A DNA stretch of 38,983 nt from NCBI GenBank assembly GCA_025358515.1, contig JANYJG010000147.1, forward strand, positions 1 to 38,983. The letters run 5' to 3'. The notes under the pieces are model-generated. The model saw only the letters and a list, made by a program, of their open reading frames with translations, had not been told where the DNA came from and ran no database searches. Positions 8,612 to 16,726 of this stretch are shown here, piece by piece (the first letter of the stretch is position 1; the number at the start of each line of letters is the position of its first letter). The translations under genes and the position numbers were made by a program. The DNA is from Chloroflexota bacterium (GTDB lineage Bacteria; Chloroflexota; Limnocylindria; Limnocylindrales; CSP1-4).

Positions 8612-8633
8612 CCGGCGCCGCTCCTGGCGCCGG
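8612..8633 (-). terminator. GC-rich hairpin after the aldo/keto reductase gene
   Basis: A perfect 8-bp stem CCGGCGCC / GGCGCCGG with a 6-nt loop lies directly after the reductase stop on the minus strand. The T-run is absent, so termination strength is uncertain. A TATATA at 8594-8599 between this hairpin and the helicase gene could serve as its -10. Confidence 0.4.
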
Positions 8634-8634
8634 G

Positions 8635-9573
8635 CTACAAATCCGCCACCGACTCCATTTCCTGGGGCGTAAGGCGCCACTCCGCCGCGGCCACGTTCAG
8701 GCGAACCTGATTCGGCGTGCTGGCGCTGGCGATGACCGAACCGACGACGGGCTGGGTTAGCAGCCATCCGAAGGCCAAGTCAAGCAGCTTGTGGCCTCGG
8801 TCGACGGCAAAGGCCTCCAGCTCCGCCAATCGGGCGAAGTTGGCTGGGGTCAGGATCTCCCCGGCTCGAACGCTCTCAGCGAGCCTGCCGCGTCCCAGGC
8901 CATCCGGCCGGTACTTGCCGGTCAGGAATCCGGACGAAAGCGGGAAATAGGGGATGACGCCGATTCCGTGAGCGCTGCAGGCGGGAATCACCTCAGCTTG
9001 GATGCCCCTCACCAGCAGGTTGTAGTGCATCTGCGCCGATACCGGCCGAACGAAATGCTCCTGACGGGCCGTCCAGTCGGCGTCCGCTATCTGCCAGGCC
9101 GCGAAGTTGCTGTGGCCCAGATAACGAACCTTGCCGGACTCGACGAGATCGTCCATCGCCCGCAACGTCTCCTCGATGGGCGTCCCCGGATCCGGCGTGT
9201 GAACCTGATACAGGTCGATGTAGTCGGTCTGGAGGCGGCGCAAGCTGCTCTCGACTTCGGAGAGGACCCAGCGTCGCGAGGCACCGCGCTCCAGCGGCGA
9301 CTCGCTCATCGGGAGGCCGAACTTGGTGGCCACCACAAATTGGGTCCGGCGGCCGGCCAGCAGGCGTCCGAGCTGTTCCTCGGAAGAACCCGCACCCGCT
9401 GCGGAATTGGCGCCGTAGATGTCGGCGGTATCGATGAAGGTCACGCCCTGCTCAAGTGCCTCGTTTAGGACGAGCCCGGCGGCTTCGTCGTTGAGGCGGC
9501 CGCCGAAGTTGTTGGTGCCCAGACCGACCGCCGAGACCAGCAGGCCCGAATCTCCGAGTCGTCTGAGCTCCAC
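8635..9573 (-). CDS. Aldo/keto reductase
   Basis: A 312-residue NADPH-dependent oxidoreductase fold (TIM barrel). The catalytic tetrad is visible as Asp48 and Tyr53 (DTADIYG), Lys84 (ATKFG) and His125 (LYQVH). The start GTG at 9573 is preferred because AAGGAGG sits 6 nt upstream; an upstream GTG at 9606 has no such site. Members of this branch reduce aldehydes and ketones, often in general detoxification. No substrate can be named from the sequence. The gene is divergent from guaB, and its 5' region carries one arm of the 21-bp inverted repeat described separately. Confidence 0.92.
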   Translation of the reverse strand: MELRRLGDSGLLVSAVGLGTNNFGGRLNDEAAGLVLNEALEQGVTFIDTADIYGANSAAGAGSSEEQLGRLLAGRRTQFVVATKFGLPMSESPLERGASRRWVLSEVESSLRRLQTDYIDLYQVHTPDPGTPIEETLRAMDDLVESGKVRYLGHSNFAAWQIADADWTARQEHFVRPVSAQMHYNLLVRGIQAEVIPACSAHGIGVIPYFPLSSGFLTGKYRPDGLGRGRLAESVRAGEILTPANFARLAELEAFAVDRGHKLLDLAFGWLLTQPVVGSVIASASTPNQVRLNVAAAEWRLTPQEMESVADL

Positions 9574-9611
9574 CCGATGCCTCCTTCGATCGAATCGCGA
9601 ATGCACGCGCC

Positions 9612-9727
9612 TTCGCCTCCCTTCGTCTATCCGCGCTCGCTCAAGTCCGGCGCTGCCCGTCCCGTGGGACGGTTTCGTTGGCGGACATTCTACGGTGCGT
9701 TAGGCTGGATAGACGAAGGGAGGCGAA
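9612..9727. repeat. Perfect 21-bp inverted repeat in the reductase/guaB divergent region
   Basis: Arms at 9612-9632 and 9707-9727 are exact reverse complements separated by 74 nt. The right arm covers the guaB ribosome-binding site (AAGGGAGG) and abuts its ATG. The left arm lies in the mirrored position upstream of the reductase. The guaB -10-like hexamer is between the arms, so a guaB transcript would contain only one arm. The symmetry is therefore a DNA-level feature. Confidence 0.9.
9701..9706 (+). promoter_or_regulatory. -10-like hexamer TAGGCT for guaB
   Basis: TAGGCT lies 21 nt before the guaB ATG, giving a short leader that contains AAGGGAGG. No clear -35 element is seen. Confidence 0.45.
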
Positions 9728-10894
9728 ATGGTCGCATCGCAGACAGACGGGGTCGGCGAGGGCGAAGCCAGCTGGTCGCACCTGGCCCGGCCGCTGCAGG
9801 GCCTGACCTTTGATGACGTACTTCTTATTCCCCAGTACAGCGAGATCCTGCCCGGCGACGCCAGCGTCCAGAGCCGATTCTCGCGGCACATCGTTCTCAA
9901 CACGCCGGTCGTCAGCGCCGCCATGGACACCGTGACCGAGGAGCGCATGGCCATCGCCATCGCCCTCGAGGGCGGCATCGGCGTTGTCCATCGCAACCAG
10001 GCACCAGAGCGCCAGGCAGAGCAAGTCGCTGCGGTCAAGGCCACACGCGTGCCCGTCGACTCACCCATCGCCACCGTAGACGCGGGAGGGCGACTCCGCG
10101 TCGCCGCGGCCGTGGGCGTGGGCGCCGATTCCGTGGCTCGGGCCGAGGGTCTGGTGCGAGCCGGAGTCGATGCCCTCGTCGTGGATACCGCCCACGGCCA
10201 TACCCGCAACGTCATCGAAGCCTTGCGGCGGTACCGCGCCCTGTTCGGTGACACGATCGACCTGCTCGCCGGCAACGTGGCCACCCCGGAAGGAACACTT
10301 GCCCTCATCGAGGCGGGCGCGGATGGCGTGAAGGTCGGCATCGGGCCGGGCAGCATCTGCACCACTCGCATCGTGGCCGGCGTCGGCGTCCCGCAGCTCA
10401 CGGCCATCCTGACCTGCGCGGCGGTCGCCCATCGGCACGACGTCCCGATCGTCGGCGACGGCGGCATCCGCTACTCCGGCGACATCGTCAAGGCCCTGGC
10501 CGCGGGCGCGGACTCGGTCATGCTCGGCCGCCTGCTCGCCGTAGCCGAAGAGAGCCCCGGTGAGTCGGAGCGCGTCGGCGGGCGAGTGATGAAGGAATAC
10601 CGCGGCATGGGCTCGCTGGGAGCAATGTCGGCCGGCAGCGATCGATATCCGCAGATCGACCGCCACAAGGTCGTGCCGGAGGGCGTGGAAGCGCGCATCG
10701 CCGTGGAGGGCCCGCTGGCCGGGATCCTGTACCAGCTCATCGGCGGCACGCGGGCCGGGATGACCTACTGCGGCGCCGAGTCGATCGCGGATCTGCGAGT
10801 CAAGGCCCATTTCGTGCAGCTGACCCAATCCGGCCAGATCGAAAGCCACCCCCATGACATCGAGCTCGCTCGCTCGGCCCCGAACTACAAGTAG
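9728..10894 (+). CDS. guaB: IMP dehydrogenase lacking the CBS (Bateman) domain
   Basis: Catalyses NAD-dependent oxidation of IMP to XMP, the committed step to GMP. Seen in the 388 residues: the N-terminal [10 protein letters not shown], the catalytic loop GSICTTR with Cys211, [11 protein letters not shown], the phosphate-binding LGRLLA segment, [11 protein letters not shown], and a complete C-terminal region with the flap ([15 protein letters not shown]). The usual enzyme has about 480-490 residues. Here the sequence passes from [17 protein letters not shown] directly to [12 protein letters not shown], which are normally separated by about 110 residues of paired CBS domains. The barrel looks whole, so the enzyme should be active but without adenine/guanine-nucleotide control through CBS. 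ATG 9728 has AAGGGAGG just upstream. Confidence 0.94.
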   Translation: MVASQTDGVGEGEASWSHLARPLQGLTFDDVLLIPQYSEILPGDASVQSRFSRHIVLNTPVVSAAMDTVTEERMAIAIALEGGIGVVHRNQAPERQAEQVAAVKATRVPVDSPIATVDAGGRLRVAAAVGVGADSVARAEGLVRAGVDALVVDTAHGHTRNVIEALRRYRALFGDTIDLLAGNVATPEGTLALIEAGADGVKVGIGPGSICTTRIVAGVGVPQLTAILTCAAVAHRHDVPIVGDGGIRYSGDIVKALAAGADSVMLGRLLAVAEESPGESERVGGRVMKEYRGMGSLGAMSAGSDRYPQIDRHKVVPEGVEARIAVEGPLAGILYQLIGGTRAGMTYCGAESIADLRVKAHFVQLTQSGQIESHPHDIELARSAPNYK

Positions 10895-10962
10895 ACTCAG
10901 GCAGGCAGGAGCTGAGGTGTGATCGGGGCCGTGCCGTCGCGGAGAACTCGACAGGGGGGAAC

Positions 10963-12036
10963 ATGGGACGTCTAATTGCCGGAGCGTTGAGCGCTGTTGT
11001 CGGCCTTCGTGACCGTCTGGTGATCGCCCATGAACTTGACAGAGTGCCCTGGCGCCGTGCCCTAAGCCTGGCTGGCTTGGTAGCTCTGTTCTTCTGGTTC
11101 GCCTACTGGGGTTGGCGGGGCATCAGCGACACGTTCTCGGACTGGCCCAATCACCTCGACGTGCTTGGCATCGATGGCCGCCTCTATTACCGAGCGGCGC
11201 AAATGTGGCTGTCGGGCGGCGATCCATGGACTGCCTACACGACCACCAATACCTGGCCGGCCAGCGGCCAGTACATCCACTTCCTATTCACCGGACCGCC
11301 GCCGACCGTGCTGGCATTCGTCCCCTTCGCCTGGATACCCGAGACACCTTTCGTCATCGGCTGGTTCGGCCTAACGGTCGCGGCCGCGGTCTACACCCTG
11401 CGCCGCCTCCATCTGCCGGTGTGGTGGCTGATGTTCCCACCGCTGGCCCAGGGGATCATCGTCGCCAACCCCCAGATCGTCTGCCTCGCCCTGCTCCTGT
11501 GCGGCTCGTCTTGGCTGCGTGCCCTGGCCGCACCCATGAAGGCCTACGCCGTCATCCCGATGGTCACCGAGCGGCAGTGGCGTGCTCTCACGATCCTGGT
11601 CATCGCGGGCATCGTCTCACTCTTGCTTTTCTGGCCGCTCTGGCGGCAGTACATCGCCGACTATGCCAAAGTCCAGGATTGGATCATTGGCGCCACGTAC
11701 GGTGGCTTCTCGGCCGCGCAGGATCTCCGATTGTTCGCTCTCACCGCGAGCGCCCTGGCGCTGCTCGCCCTGATCGATACGAAGGCCGCCGGCTGGCTGG
11801 CCGTGCCTGCCCTGTGGCCCGCGGCCCAGTACTACTACGCGACCTTTGCGCTGCCTCTGCGCTCTCCCTGGCTGGCGGCCGCGCTCGTGTTCGGAGGACG
11901 TCCCGGCGAGGCCACAGTGCCCTGGGCGATCAACGCCTACGTGGCGTGTCGGCTGATGTTGTGGCTATTCAGGCGCGCCCGGACGTCGTGGCCCGCCTTC
12001 GGAGCGCACGGAGTCGAGTCTGCCCCCGGAGAATAG
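10963..12036 (+). CDS. Multi-pass membrane protein, GT87/DUF2029-like (GT-C) glycosyltransferase
   Basis: A 357-residue protein with about eight hydrophobic segments. An early extracytoplasmic stretch DGRLYYRAAQMWLSGGDPW, the central VANPQIVCLALLL and the APMKAYAVIPM segment resemble the GT87/DUF2029 mannosyltransferase-like family, which uses polyprenyl-phosphate sugars at the outer face of the membrane. The acidic residues in the early loop (Asp near GIDGRLYY) are candidates for catalysis. Typical members have about 400 residues or more, so this is compact. ATG 10963 has GGGGGGA upstream. The gene sits between guaB and uvrC with no evident functional link. The family assignment is moderate; a generic polytopic membrane protein cannot be excluded. 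Confidence 0.75.
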   Translation: MGRLIAGALSAVVGLRDRLVIAHELDRVPWRRALSLAGLVALFFWFAYWGWRGISDTFSDWPNHLDVLGIDGRLYYRAAQMWLSGGDPWTAYTTTNTWPASGQYIHFLFTGPPPTVLAFVPFAWIPETPFVIGWFGLTVAAAVYTLRRLHLPVWWLMFPPLAQGIIVANPQIVCLALLLCGSSWLRALAAPMKAYAVIPMVTERQWRALTILVIAGIVSLLLFWPLWRQYIADYAKVQDWIIGATYGGFSAAQDLRLFALTASALALLALIDTKAAGWLAVPALWPAAQYYYATFALPLRSPWLAAALVFGGRPGEATVPWAINAYVACRLMLWLFRRARTSWPAFGAHGVESAPGE

Positions 12037-12039
12037 AAT
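12034..12039 (+). promoter_or_regulatory. -10-like hexamer TAGAAT just before uvrC
   Basis: TAGAAT ends 6 nt before the uvrC ATG (12046) and overlaps the end of the upstream gene. There is no Shine-Dalgarno sequence, so a leaderless transcript is suggested. Confidence 0.5.
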
Positions 12040-12045
12040 CGGGTC

Positions 12046-13896
12046 ATGACCCCGGAACTCGACGCCACGCTCAAAGGCCTGCCCGACCGGCCCGGCGTGT
12101 ACCTGATGAAGGACGCCCGTGGGACGGTCCTATACGTCGGCAAGGCTCAGAGCCTGCGAAGCCGCGTCCGCAGCTACTGGCAGAAGCAGGCCGCTGGCGG
12201 CGAGGTCCATCTCATCCGGACCGTGATCGACAAGATCGCCGACCTCGAATACACGATGACGGACTCGGTCAGCGAGGCGTTGCTGCTCGAGATCAACCTC
12301 GTCAAGCGCTACCGGCCGCGCTACAACGTCCGGCTCAAGGACGACAAGAGCTACCCGTTCATCAAGATCACTCTGGCCGAGGACTTCCCGAGGGTCGAGC
12401 GGACGCGCAAGCTGCCGGCGGACGGCAGCCGCTATTTCGGGCCGTTTGCTTCGGCCAGCAGCGTGGACGAGGCGATGAATCTGATCCGGGGCCTCTTCCC
12501 GTTCCGGACCTGCACCCTGGATATTCGCGAAGGCCGAAATGCGATCGACCGTCCCTGCTTGCTGTACCACATCAAGCGCTGCCAGGCGCCTTGCGTCGGC
12601 CTGATCGGTAAGGCCGAATACCGCGGCCAGATCGAGCAGATCGAGCGATTCCTCGAAGGTCGCCAGGAAGTTGTCGCCAAAGAACTCACCCGCCAGATGA
12701 AGGCCGCCTCGGACGCGACCGATTACGAGCGAGCGGCGGCCCTGCGCGACAAGGTCAGGTCTATCGAGCGGACCATGGAATCGCAAAAGATGGCCGCCCA
12801 CGCCGCAACCGAGGAGGACCTGCTGGGCCTGGCCCGCCAGGACAACCAGGCCGCGGTCCAATTGTTTGCGGTTCGCGGCGGCAAGTTGGTCGGGCGGGAC
12901 GTGTTCTTGCTCGACGCCCCGCGCGAGACGGAAGACGCCGCGGTGCTGGCAGGCTTCGTGCAGCAGTACTACGAGCGGGCCACCAGCATTCCGCCGGCCG
13001 TGCTCGTGCCCTGCGCGCCGGAGGACGCGCCGGATCTCGAGGTGTTCCTGACCAGTCGCCGGGGAACGGCGGTGCGCTTCCACGTCCCGCAGCGCGGCCA
13101 CAAGCGCGAGCTGCTGGTCCTGGCGACGCGCAACGCCACCGAAACGCTCCAGCGCGAGCACGCCCGCTGGCTGGCCGACCAGGGCAAGACCCTGGCCGCC
13201 CTCGAGGAACTGTCGGAGGCGTTGGGGCTGGGCGGCCCGCCGCTCCGAATCGAGTGCTACGACATCAGCAACTTCCAGGGCGCGCAATCGGTCGGCAGCA
13301 TGGTCGTCTTCGAAGACGGCAAGCCCCGAACCGGCGAGTACCGACGCTTCCGCATCAAGGAGGTCCAGGGAGCCAACGACTACGCCAGCCACCAGGAGGT
13401 ATTGCGGCGGCGCTTCCAGCGAGCCAGGTCGGGCGAGGAGGGGAGCGAGGAGGAGCTGCGCTGGCGCCTGCCCGATCTGGTTGTCATCGACGGCGGCAAG
13501 GGTCAGCTGTCCGCGGCCAAGATGACCCTGGACGAGTTGGGCTACGGCGATCTGGCGGTCGTGGGCCTGGCCAAGAAGAGGGAGGAAATATTCCTGCCCG
13601 GTCGCGATGCGCCGGTGCTTCTCCCGACCACTTCCCCGGCGCTATACCTGATGCAGCGGCTTCGGGACGAGGCTCACCGCTTCGCGATCACGTACCACCG
13701 CTCCCTGCGAGCCCGCGCGGCAACGCATTCCGCCTTCGACGACATGCCGGGCGTGGGCCCGAAGCGACGCGCGGCGCTGCTGCGCGTGTTCGGCTCCGCG
13801 AAGCGAATCCGCGAGGCGCCGGTCGAGCAGGTGGCTGCCGTTCCGGGGATCGGAGCGGCCCTGGCGGCCCGAATCAAGGCCGACCTGGAGGGTTAG
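12046..13896 (+). CDS. uvrC: Excinuclease ABC subunit C
   Basis: The 616-residue nuclease of nucleotide excision repair, which makes both incisions around a lesion in the UvrB-DNA complex. Domains in order: an N-terminal GIY-YIG nuclease (GVYLMKD at about 17-23, LYVGKAQSLRSRV at about 29-41), a cysteine-containing segment (CLLYHIKRCQAPCVG), a UVR motif that binds UvrB (about residues 205-240, YERAAALRDKV), the RNase H-like C-terminal nuclease (IECYDISNFQG, VVIDGGKGQLSAA), and two helix-hairpin-helix motifs at the end (MPGVGPKRRAALL, VPGIGAALAARI). The length is normal. The start is ATG 12046 with a leaderless-type promoter. Confidence 0.97.
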   Translation: MTPELDATLKGLPDRPGVYLMKDARGTVLYVGKAQSLRSRVRSYWQKQAAGGEVHLIRTVIDKIADLEYTMTDSVSEALLLEINLVKRYRPRYNVRLKDDKSYPFIKITLAEDFPRVERTRKLPADGSRYFGPFASASSVDEAMNLIRGLFPFRTCTLDIREGRNAIDRPCLLYHIKRCQAPCVGLIGKAEYRGQIEQIERFLEGRQEVVAKELTRQMKAASDATDYERAAALRDKVRSIERTMESQKMAAHAATEEDLLGLARQDNQAAVQLFAVRGGKLVGRDVFLLDAPRETEDAAVLAGFVQQYYERATSIPPAVLVPCAPEDAPDLEVFLTSRRGTAVRFHVPQRGHKRELLVLATRNATETLQREHARWLADQGKTLAALEELSEALGLGGPPLRIECYDISNFQGAQSVGSMVVFEDGKPRTGEYRRFRIKEVQGANDYASHQEVLRRRFQRARSGEEGSEEELRWRLPDLVVIDGGKGQLSAAKMTLDELGYGDLAVVGLAKKREEIFLPGRDAPVLLPTTSPALYLMQRLRDEAHRFAITYHRSLRARAATHSAFDDMPGVGPKRRAALLRVFGSAKRIREAPVEQVAAVPGIGAALAARIKADLEG

Positions 13897-13942
13897 GCGC
13901 GAGGGGCGTCCACCGGCCGCACGCCGGGGGGTGGAACCCTGG

Positions 13943-13948
13943 TATCAT
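13943..13948 (+). promoter_or_regulatory. -10-like hexamer TATCAT just before secD
   Basis: TATCAT ends 8 nt before the GTG start at 13957, with no Shine-Dalgarno sequence. This is consistent with a leaderless secD transcript. Confidence 0.5.
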
Positions 13949-13956
13949 CCCGCCTC

Positions 13957-15390
13957 GTGCGAAGACTTGTACCGCTTCTAATTCTGCTGATCGGCGCAGC
14001 CGCGCTGTATGTCGATTTTTTCCCGAACGTGAAGTTTGTCACCGTGACCAACTTCGATGCCGGATTCGGGCAGACACTCCAGACGAAGTTGGGCCTCGAC
14101 CTGCGGGGCGGCTTCGAAATCATCTACCAAGCGCAGCCGATTAATGGCAAGTCGCCTAGTGCCGGCGACATGGCGACGATCAAGCAGATTATCGAGAACC
14201 GAATCAACTCGACCGGTGTCTCCGAGCCGATCATCGAGACCCTTGGCAACGACCAGATCGATGTCCAGCTGCCGGGCGCGAGCGACGCGAATGCAATCCG
14301 CGACCTCGTTGGCAAGACAGGTGAACTGACCTTCATTCCGCTCGACCCGTCGAAGTACGGAAAGATCGATACCACCACAGGCAATTCCGTGCCCGGAACG
14401 AGCTCGCTCCCTGCCGAGGGCAGCCAACTCGCGGACCTGCATGACCCGAGCCTGAAGCCGCTCTTCGCCGGCGACCAGATTGACGGCAGCCAGACCAGTG
14501 CCAGCCTCAATACTCAATTGGCCACGCCCGCCTGGGTCGTAAACCTGAAGCTCAAGAGCGATGCGGCCAGCGTGTTCTCGACCTGGAGCAGCGTCAACAT
14601 CGGCAGCTACTTCATGATCGTCATGGACGGAAAGATAACCTCTGTGCCGTACATCAGGGATGCGATCACGACCGGCCAAGCCCAGATTAGCGGCAGCTTC
14701 ACCGCTACCAGTGCCAAGGCTCTGGCGACCGTTCTTCAGTACGGCGCCCTGCCATTCCCAATTGCCGAGGTGGGCATCCCGCAGAACATTCCGGCCACGC
14801 TGGGCAAGTCCTTCCTGGACCAGACCCTGCTCGCCGGTGGCATCGGGATCGGTCTCGTACTGCTGTTCATGCTGATCTACTACCGTCTCCCGGGCATGGT
14901 GGCCAACGTCGCCCTCATTTACTACACCGTTGTGGTCCTTGCCATCTTCCGTATCGTGCCGGTCACGCTGACCCTGGCGGGAGTGGCGGGCTTCGTGCTC
15001 TCGGTAGGCATGGCGGTGGACGCCAACATCCTCATTTTCGAGCGCACCAAGGAAGAATTGCGAACCGGCAAGACGCTGGTGTCGGCAGTCGAGGCCGGGT
15101 TCAATCGGGCCTGGAACTCGATCTTCGACTCCAACGTGTCCAGCTTGATCACGGCCGGGATCCTGTACTTCTTCGGTACGTCGATCATCAAGGGTTTTGC
15201 CCTGGTTCTGATCGTCGGCGTTGCGATGTCGATGTTTACCGCCGTGACGGTCTCTCGAACCTTGCTGCGGGTTGTTGTCCGCCAGGGCTTCGCCGGTAAA
15301 GCGTGGCTGTATGGCGTGACCGACGATGAATTCACGGCCCGGTCCATGGCGGTCGGCCGTTCCCGCAGAGAGGGTCGCGGACGTGTTTGA
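13957..15390 (+). CDS. secD: Protein translocase subunit SecD
   Basis: A 477-residue RND-type membrane protein that uses the proton motive force to help SecYEG complete export. Seen: an N-terminal TM (LVPLLILLIGAAALYV), the conserved KLGLDLRGG, a large extracytoplasmic P1 region (about residues 60-280) and five C-terminal TM segments. The characteristic TM4 motif SVGMAVDANILIFERTKEEL, which carries the proton-relay Asp, is present. The start is GTG 13957, immediately before MRRLVPLL. The end overlaps the secF start by 8 nt, so SecD and SecF are co-translated as separate chains. Confidence 0.96.
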   Translation: MRRLVPLLILLIGAAALYVDFFPNVKFVTVTNFDAGFGQTLQTKLGLDLRGGFEIIYQAQPINGKSPSAGDMATIKQIIENRINSTGVSEPIIETLGNDQIDVQLPGASDANAIRDLVGKTGELTFIPLDPSKYGKIDTTTGNSVPGTSSLPAEGSQLADLHDPSLKPLFAGDQIDGSQTSASLNTQLATPAWVVNLKLKSDAASVFSTWSSVNIGSYFMIVMDGKITSVPYIRDAITTGQAQISGSFTATSAKALATVLQYGALPFPIAEVGIPQNIPATLGKSFLDQTLLAGGIGIGLVLLFMLIYYRLPGMVANVALIYYTVVVLAIFRIVPVTLTLAGVAGFVLSVGMAVDANILIFERTKEELRTGKTLVSAVEAGFNRAWNSIFDSNVSSLITAGILYFFGTSIIKGFALVLIVGVAMSMFTAVTVSRTLLRVVVRQGFAGKAWLYGVTDDEFTARSMAVGRSRREGRGRV

Positions 15391-16633
15391 CATCATCGGG
15401 AAGCGCAAATGGTTCTTCCTGTTCTCGGGGCTGATCCTGGTCCCCGGCCTGATAGCCATCCTCCTGACTCCGCTCACCGGTGGCAAGGCGGGCCTCCAGT
15501 TCTCGATCGACTACACCGGCGGGACCGTCTGGGAGTTCGCCTTCAAAGACACCAGTGTCACGGCGGACCAGGTCAAGACGGTCCTGATCCAAAATGGGCT
15601 GGGCGAAGCGGACGTGACCAGTATCGGGAACGGCGTCCTTCGGATGCGCACCAGCCGAACCGACCTGCTGCCAGTCGCTAAGTCGACCCCCACTCCTGTC
15701 CGAACGGCTGCGCCGAGCTTGACACCGACGACTTCCGCCGGCCCAACGCCAACCTCGACGCCTTCGCCGACGGCCAGTCCAACTGCCACGGCGAATGGCA
15801 GCGCCTCGGCATCAGCCTTGCCGAGTGCGACGGCCAGTCCAACGGCAGCGCCATCGGCATCGCCGAGCGCGAGTGCCACTCCGGTCCCCACGGCTACTCC
15901 CGTTCCGAGTCCTTCGGCGCATCCGGCCATAGCCGGCACCTCGTGCATCGCGCCGGCCCAGATTCCACCTGCCGGCGAGCTCGCGCAAATGGCAAAGGTC
16001 CTGCAGAGCAAGTTGGGGCCGATCCAGTGCACCGGCATGGAGTCCACGGTCGGTCCCATCATTAGCGCGCAGCTGATACAGGACGCCGTCGTGCTGATCT
16101 TCTTCGGCGGGATCGGCATCTTGCTTTGGATCACGATCCGCTTCCATGACTACAAGATGGGCGCCACGGCGCTCGCCTCGCTACTGCACGACGTCATCGT
16201 GGTAGTCGGGATCTTCGCCATCCTCGGGACGCTGTTCAAGGTCGAGATAGACGCGTTATTCGTGACGGCGATGCTGACGATCATCGGCTTTAGTGTCCAC
16301 GACACGATCGTGGTGTTCGACCGGATCCGCGAAAACAAGGCCCGCCACGCCGGGGAGCCGTTCGATCAGATCGTCAACCACTCGATCCTGCAGACGTTCG
16401 GACGGTCGATCAACACCAGCATGACCGTCGTGATCACCCTCAGCGCGCTGCTCCTGTTCGCCGGCGCATCGATCAAGTACTTCGTCCTGGCGCTGCTGAT
16501 CGGCATCATCTCCGGCACGTACTCCTCCGTCTTCAACGCCAGCCCGCTCCTCGTCGTTTGGCAGCTGTGGGAAGACCGACGCCGGGCCGCGCAGCTTGCT
16601 CTGGCTCGGACCGGTCGGCGCAGCCGTCCCTAA
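15383..16633 (+). CDS. secF: Protein translocase subunit SecF with a Ser/Thr/Ala/Pro-rich insertion
   Basis: The partner of SecD in the SecDF export motor. GTG 15383 (FDIIGKRKWFF) is chosen over upstream in-frame codons because GAGAGGG precedes it by 8 nt and the family starts here; this gives 416 residues. The conserved FSIDYTGGTVWEF and the TM4 motif GFSVHDTIVVFDRIREN are present. SecF is usually about 300 residues. Here residues from about 100 to 182 form a low-complexity stretch of Thr, Pro, Ala and Ser inserted in the extracytoplasmic P1 region, followed by a Cys-containing segment (GTSCIAPAQ) and a second Cys (IQCTGM) before the core resumes. The insertion should be a flexible exported linker; its role is unknown. 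Confidence 0.94.
   Translation: MFDIIGKRKWFFLFSGLILVPGLIAILLTPLTGGKAGLQFSIDYTGGTVWEFAFKDTSVTADQVKTVLIQNGLGEADVTSIGNGVLRMRTSRTDLLPVAKSTPTPVRTAAPSLTPTTSAGPTPTSTPSPTASPTATANGSASASALPSATASPTAAPSASPSASATPVPTATPVPSPSAHPAIAGTSCIAPAQIPPAGELAQMAKVLQSKLGPIQCTGMESTVGPIISAQLIQDAVVLIFFGGIGILLWITIRFHDYKMGATALASLLHDVIVVVGIFAILGTLFKVEIDALFVTAMLTIIGFSVHDTIVVFDRIRENKARHAGEPFDQIVNHSILQTFGRSINTSMTVVITLSALLLFAGASIKYFVLALLIGIISGTYSSVFNASPLLVVWQLWEDRRRAAQLALARTGRRSRP
15769..15843 (+). repeat. Degenerate repeat in the secF low-complexity insertion
   Basis: The 15-mer GACGGCCAGTCCAAC occurs at 15769-15783 and 15829-15843, exactly 60 nt (20 codons) apart. It is embedded in repeated Ser/Ala/Thr/Pro codons and suggests past duplication inside the insertion. 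Confidence 0.75.
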
Positions 16634-16726
16634 GCAGCGTGACCGCAAGTTCGGTTAGGCCGCGTTCGCGATCCGATTGATGCTCCGATACGTCCTCGAT
16701 AAGCGGCGCCTGTCATCCTGGTTGGC

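Noticed and set aside
11112-12611. A 499-codon plus-strand open frame across the GT87-like gene and the uvrC start
   Set aside because: It is the +1 shadow of two genes with clear homology, is Arg/Pro/Gly-rich and has no domain. High-GC DNA produces such frames.
12130-13392. A 420-codon minus-strand frame opposite uvrC
   Set aside because: Antisense shadow of uvrC without recognisable features or ribosome-binding site.
13978-15486. A 502-codon minus-strand frame opposite secD
   Set aside because: Antisense to a confidently identified gene, with the His/Asp/Arg-rich composition of a shadow frame and no motif.
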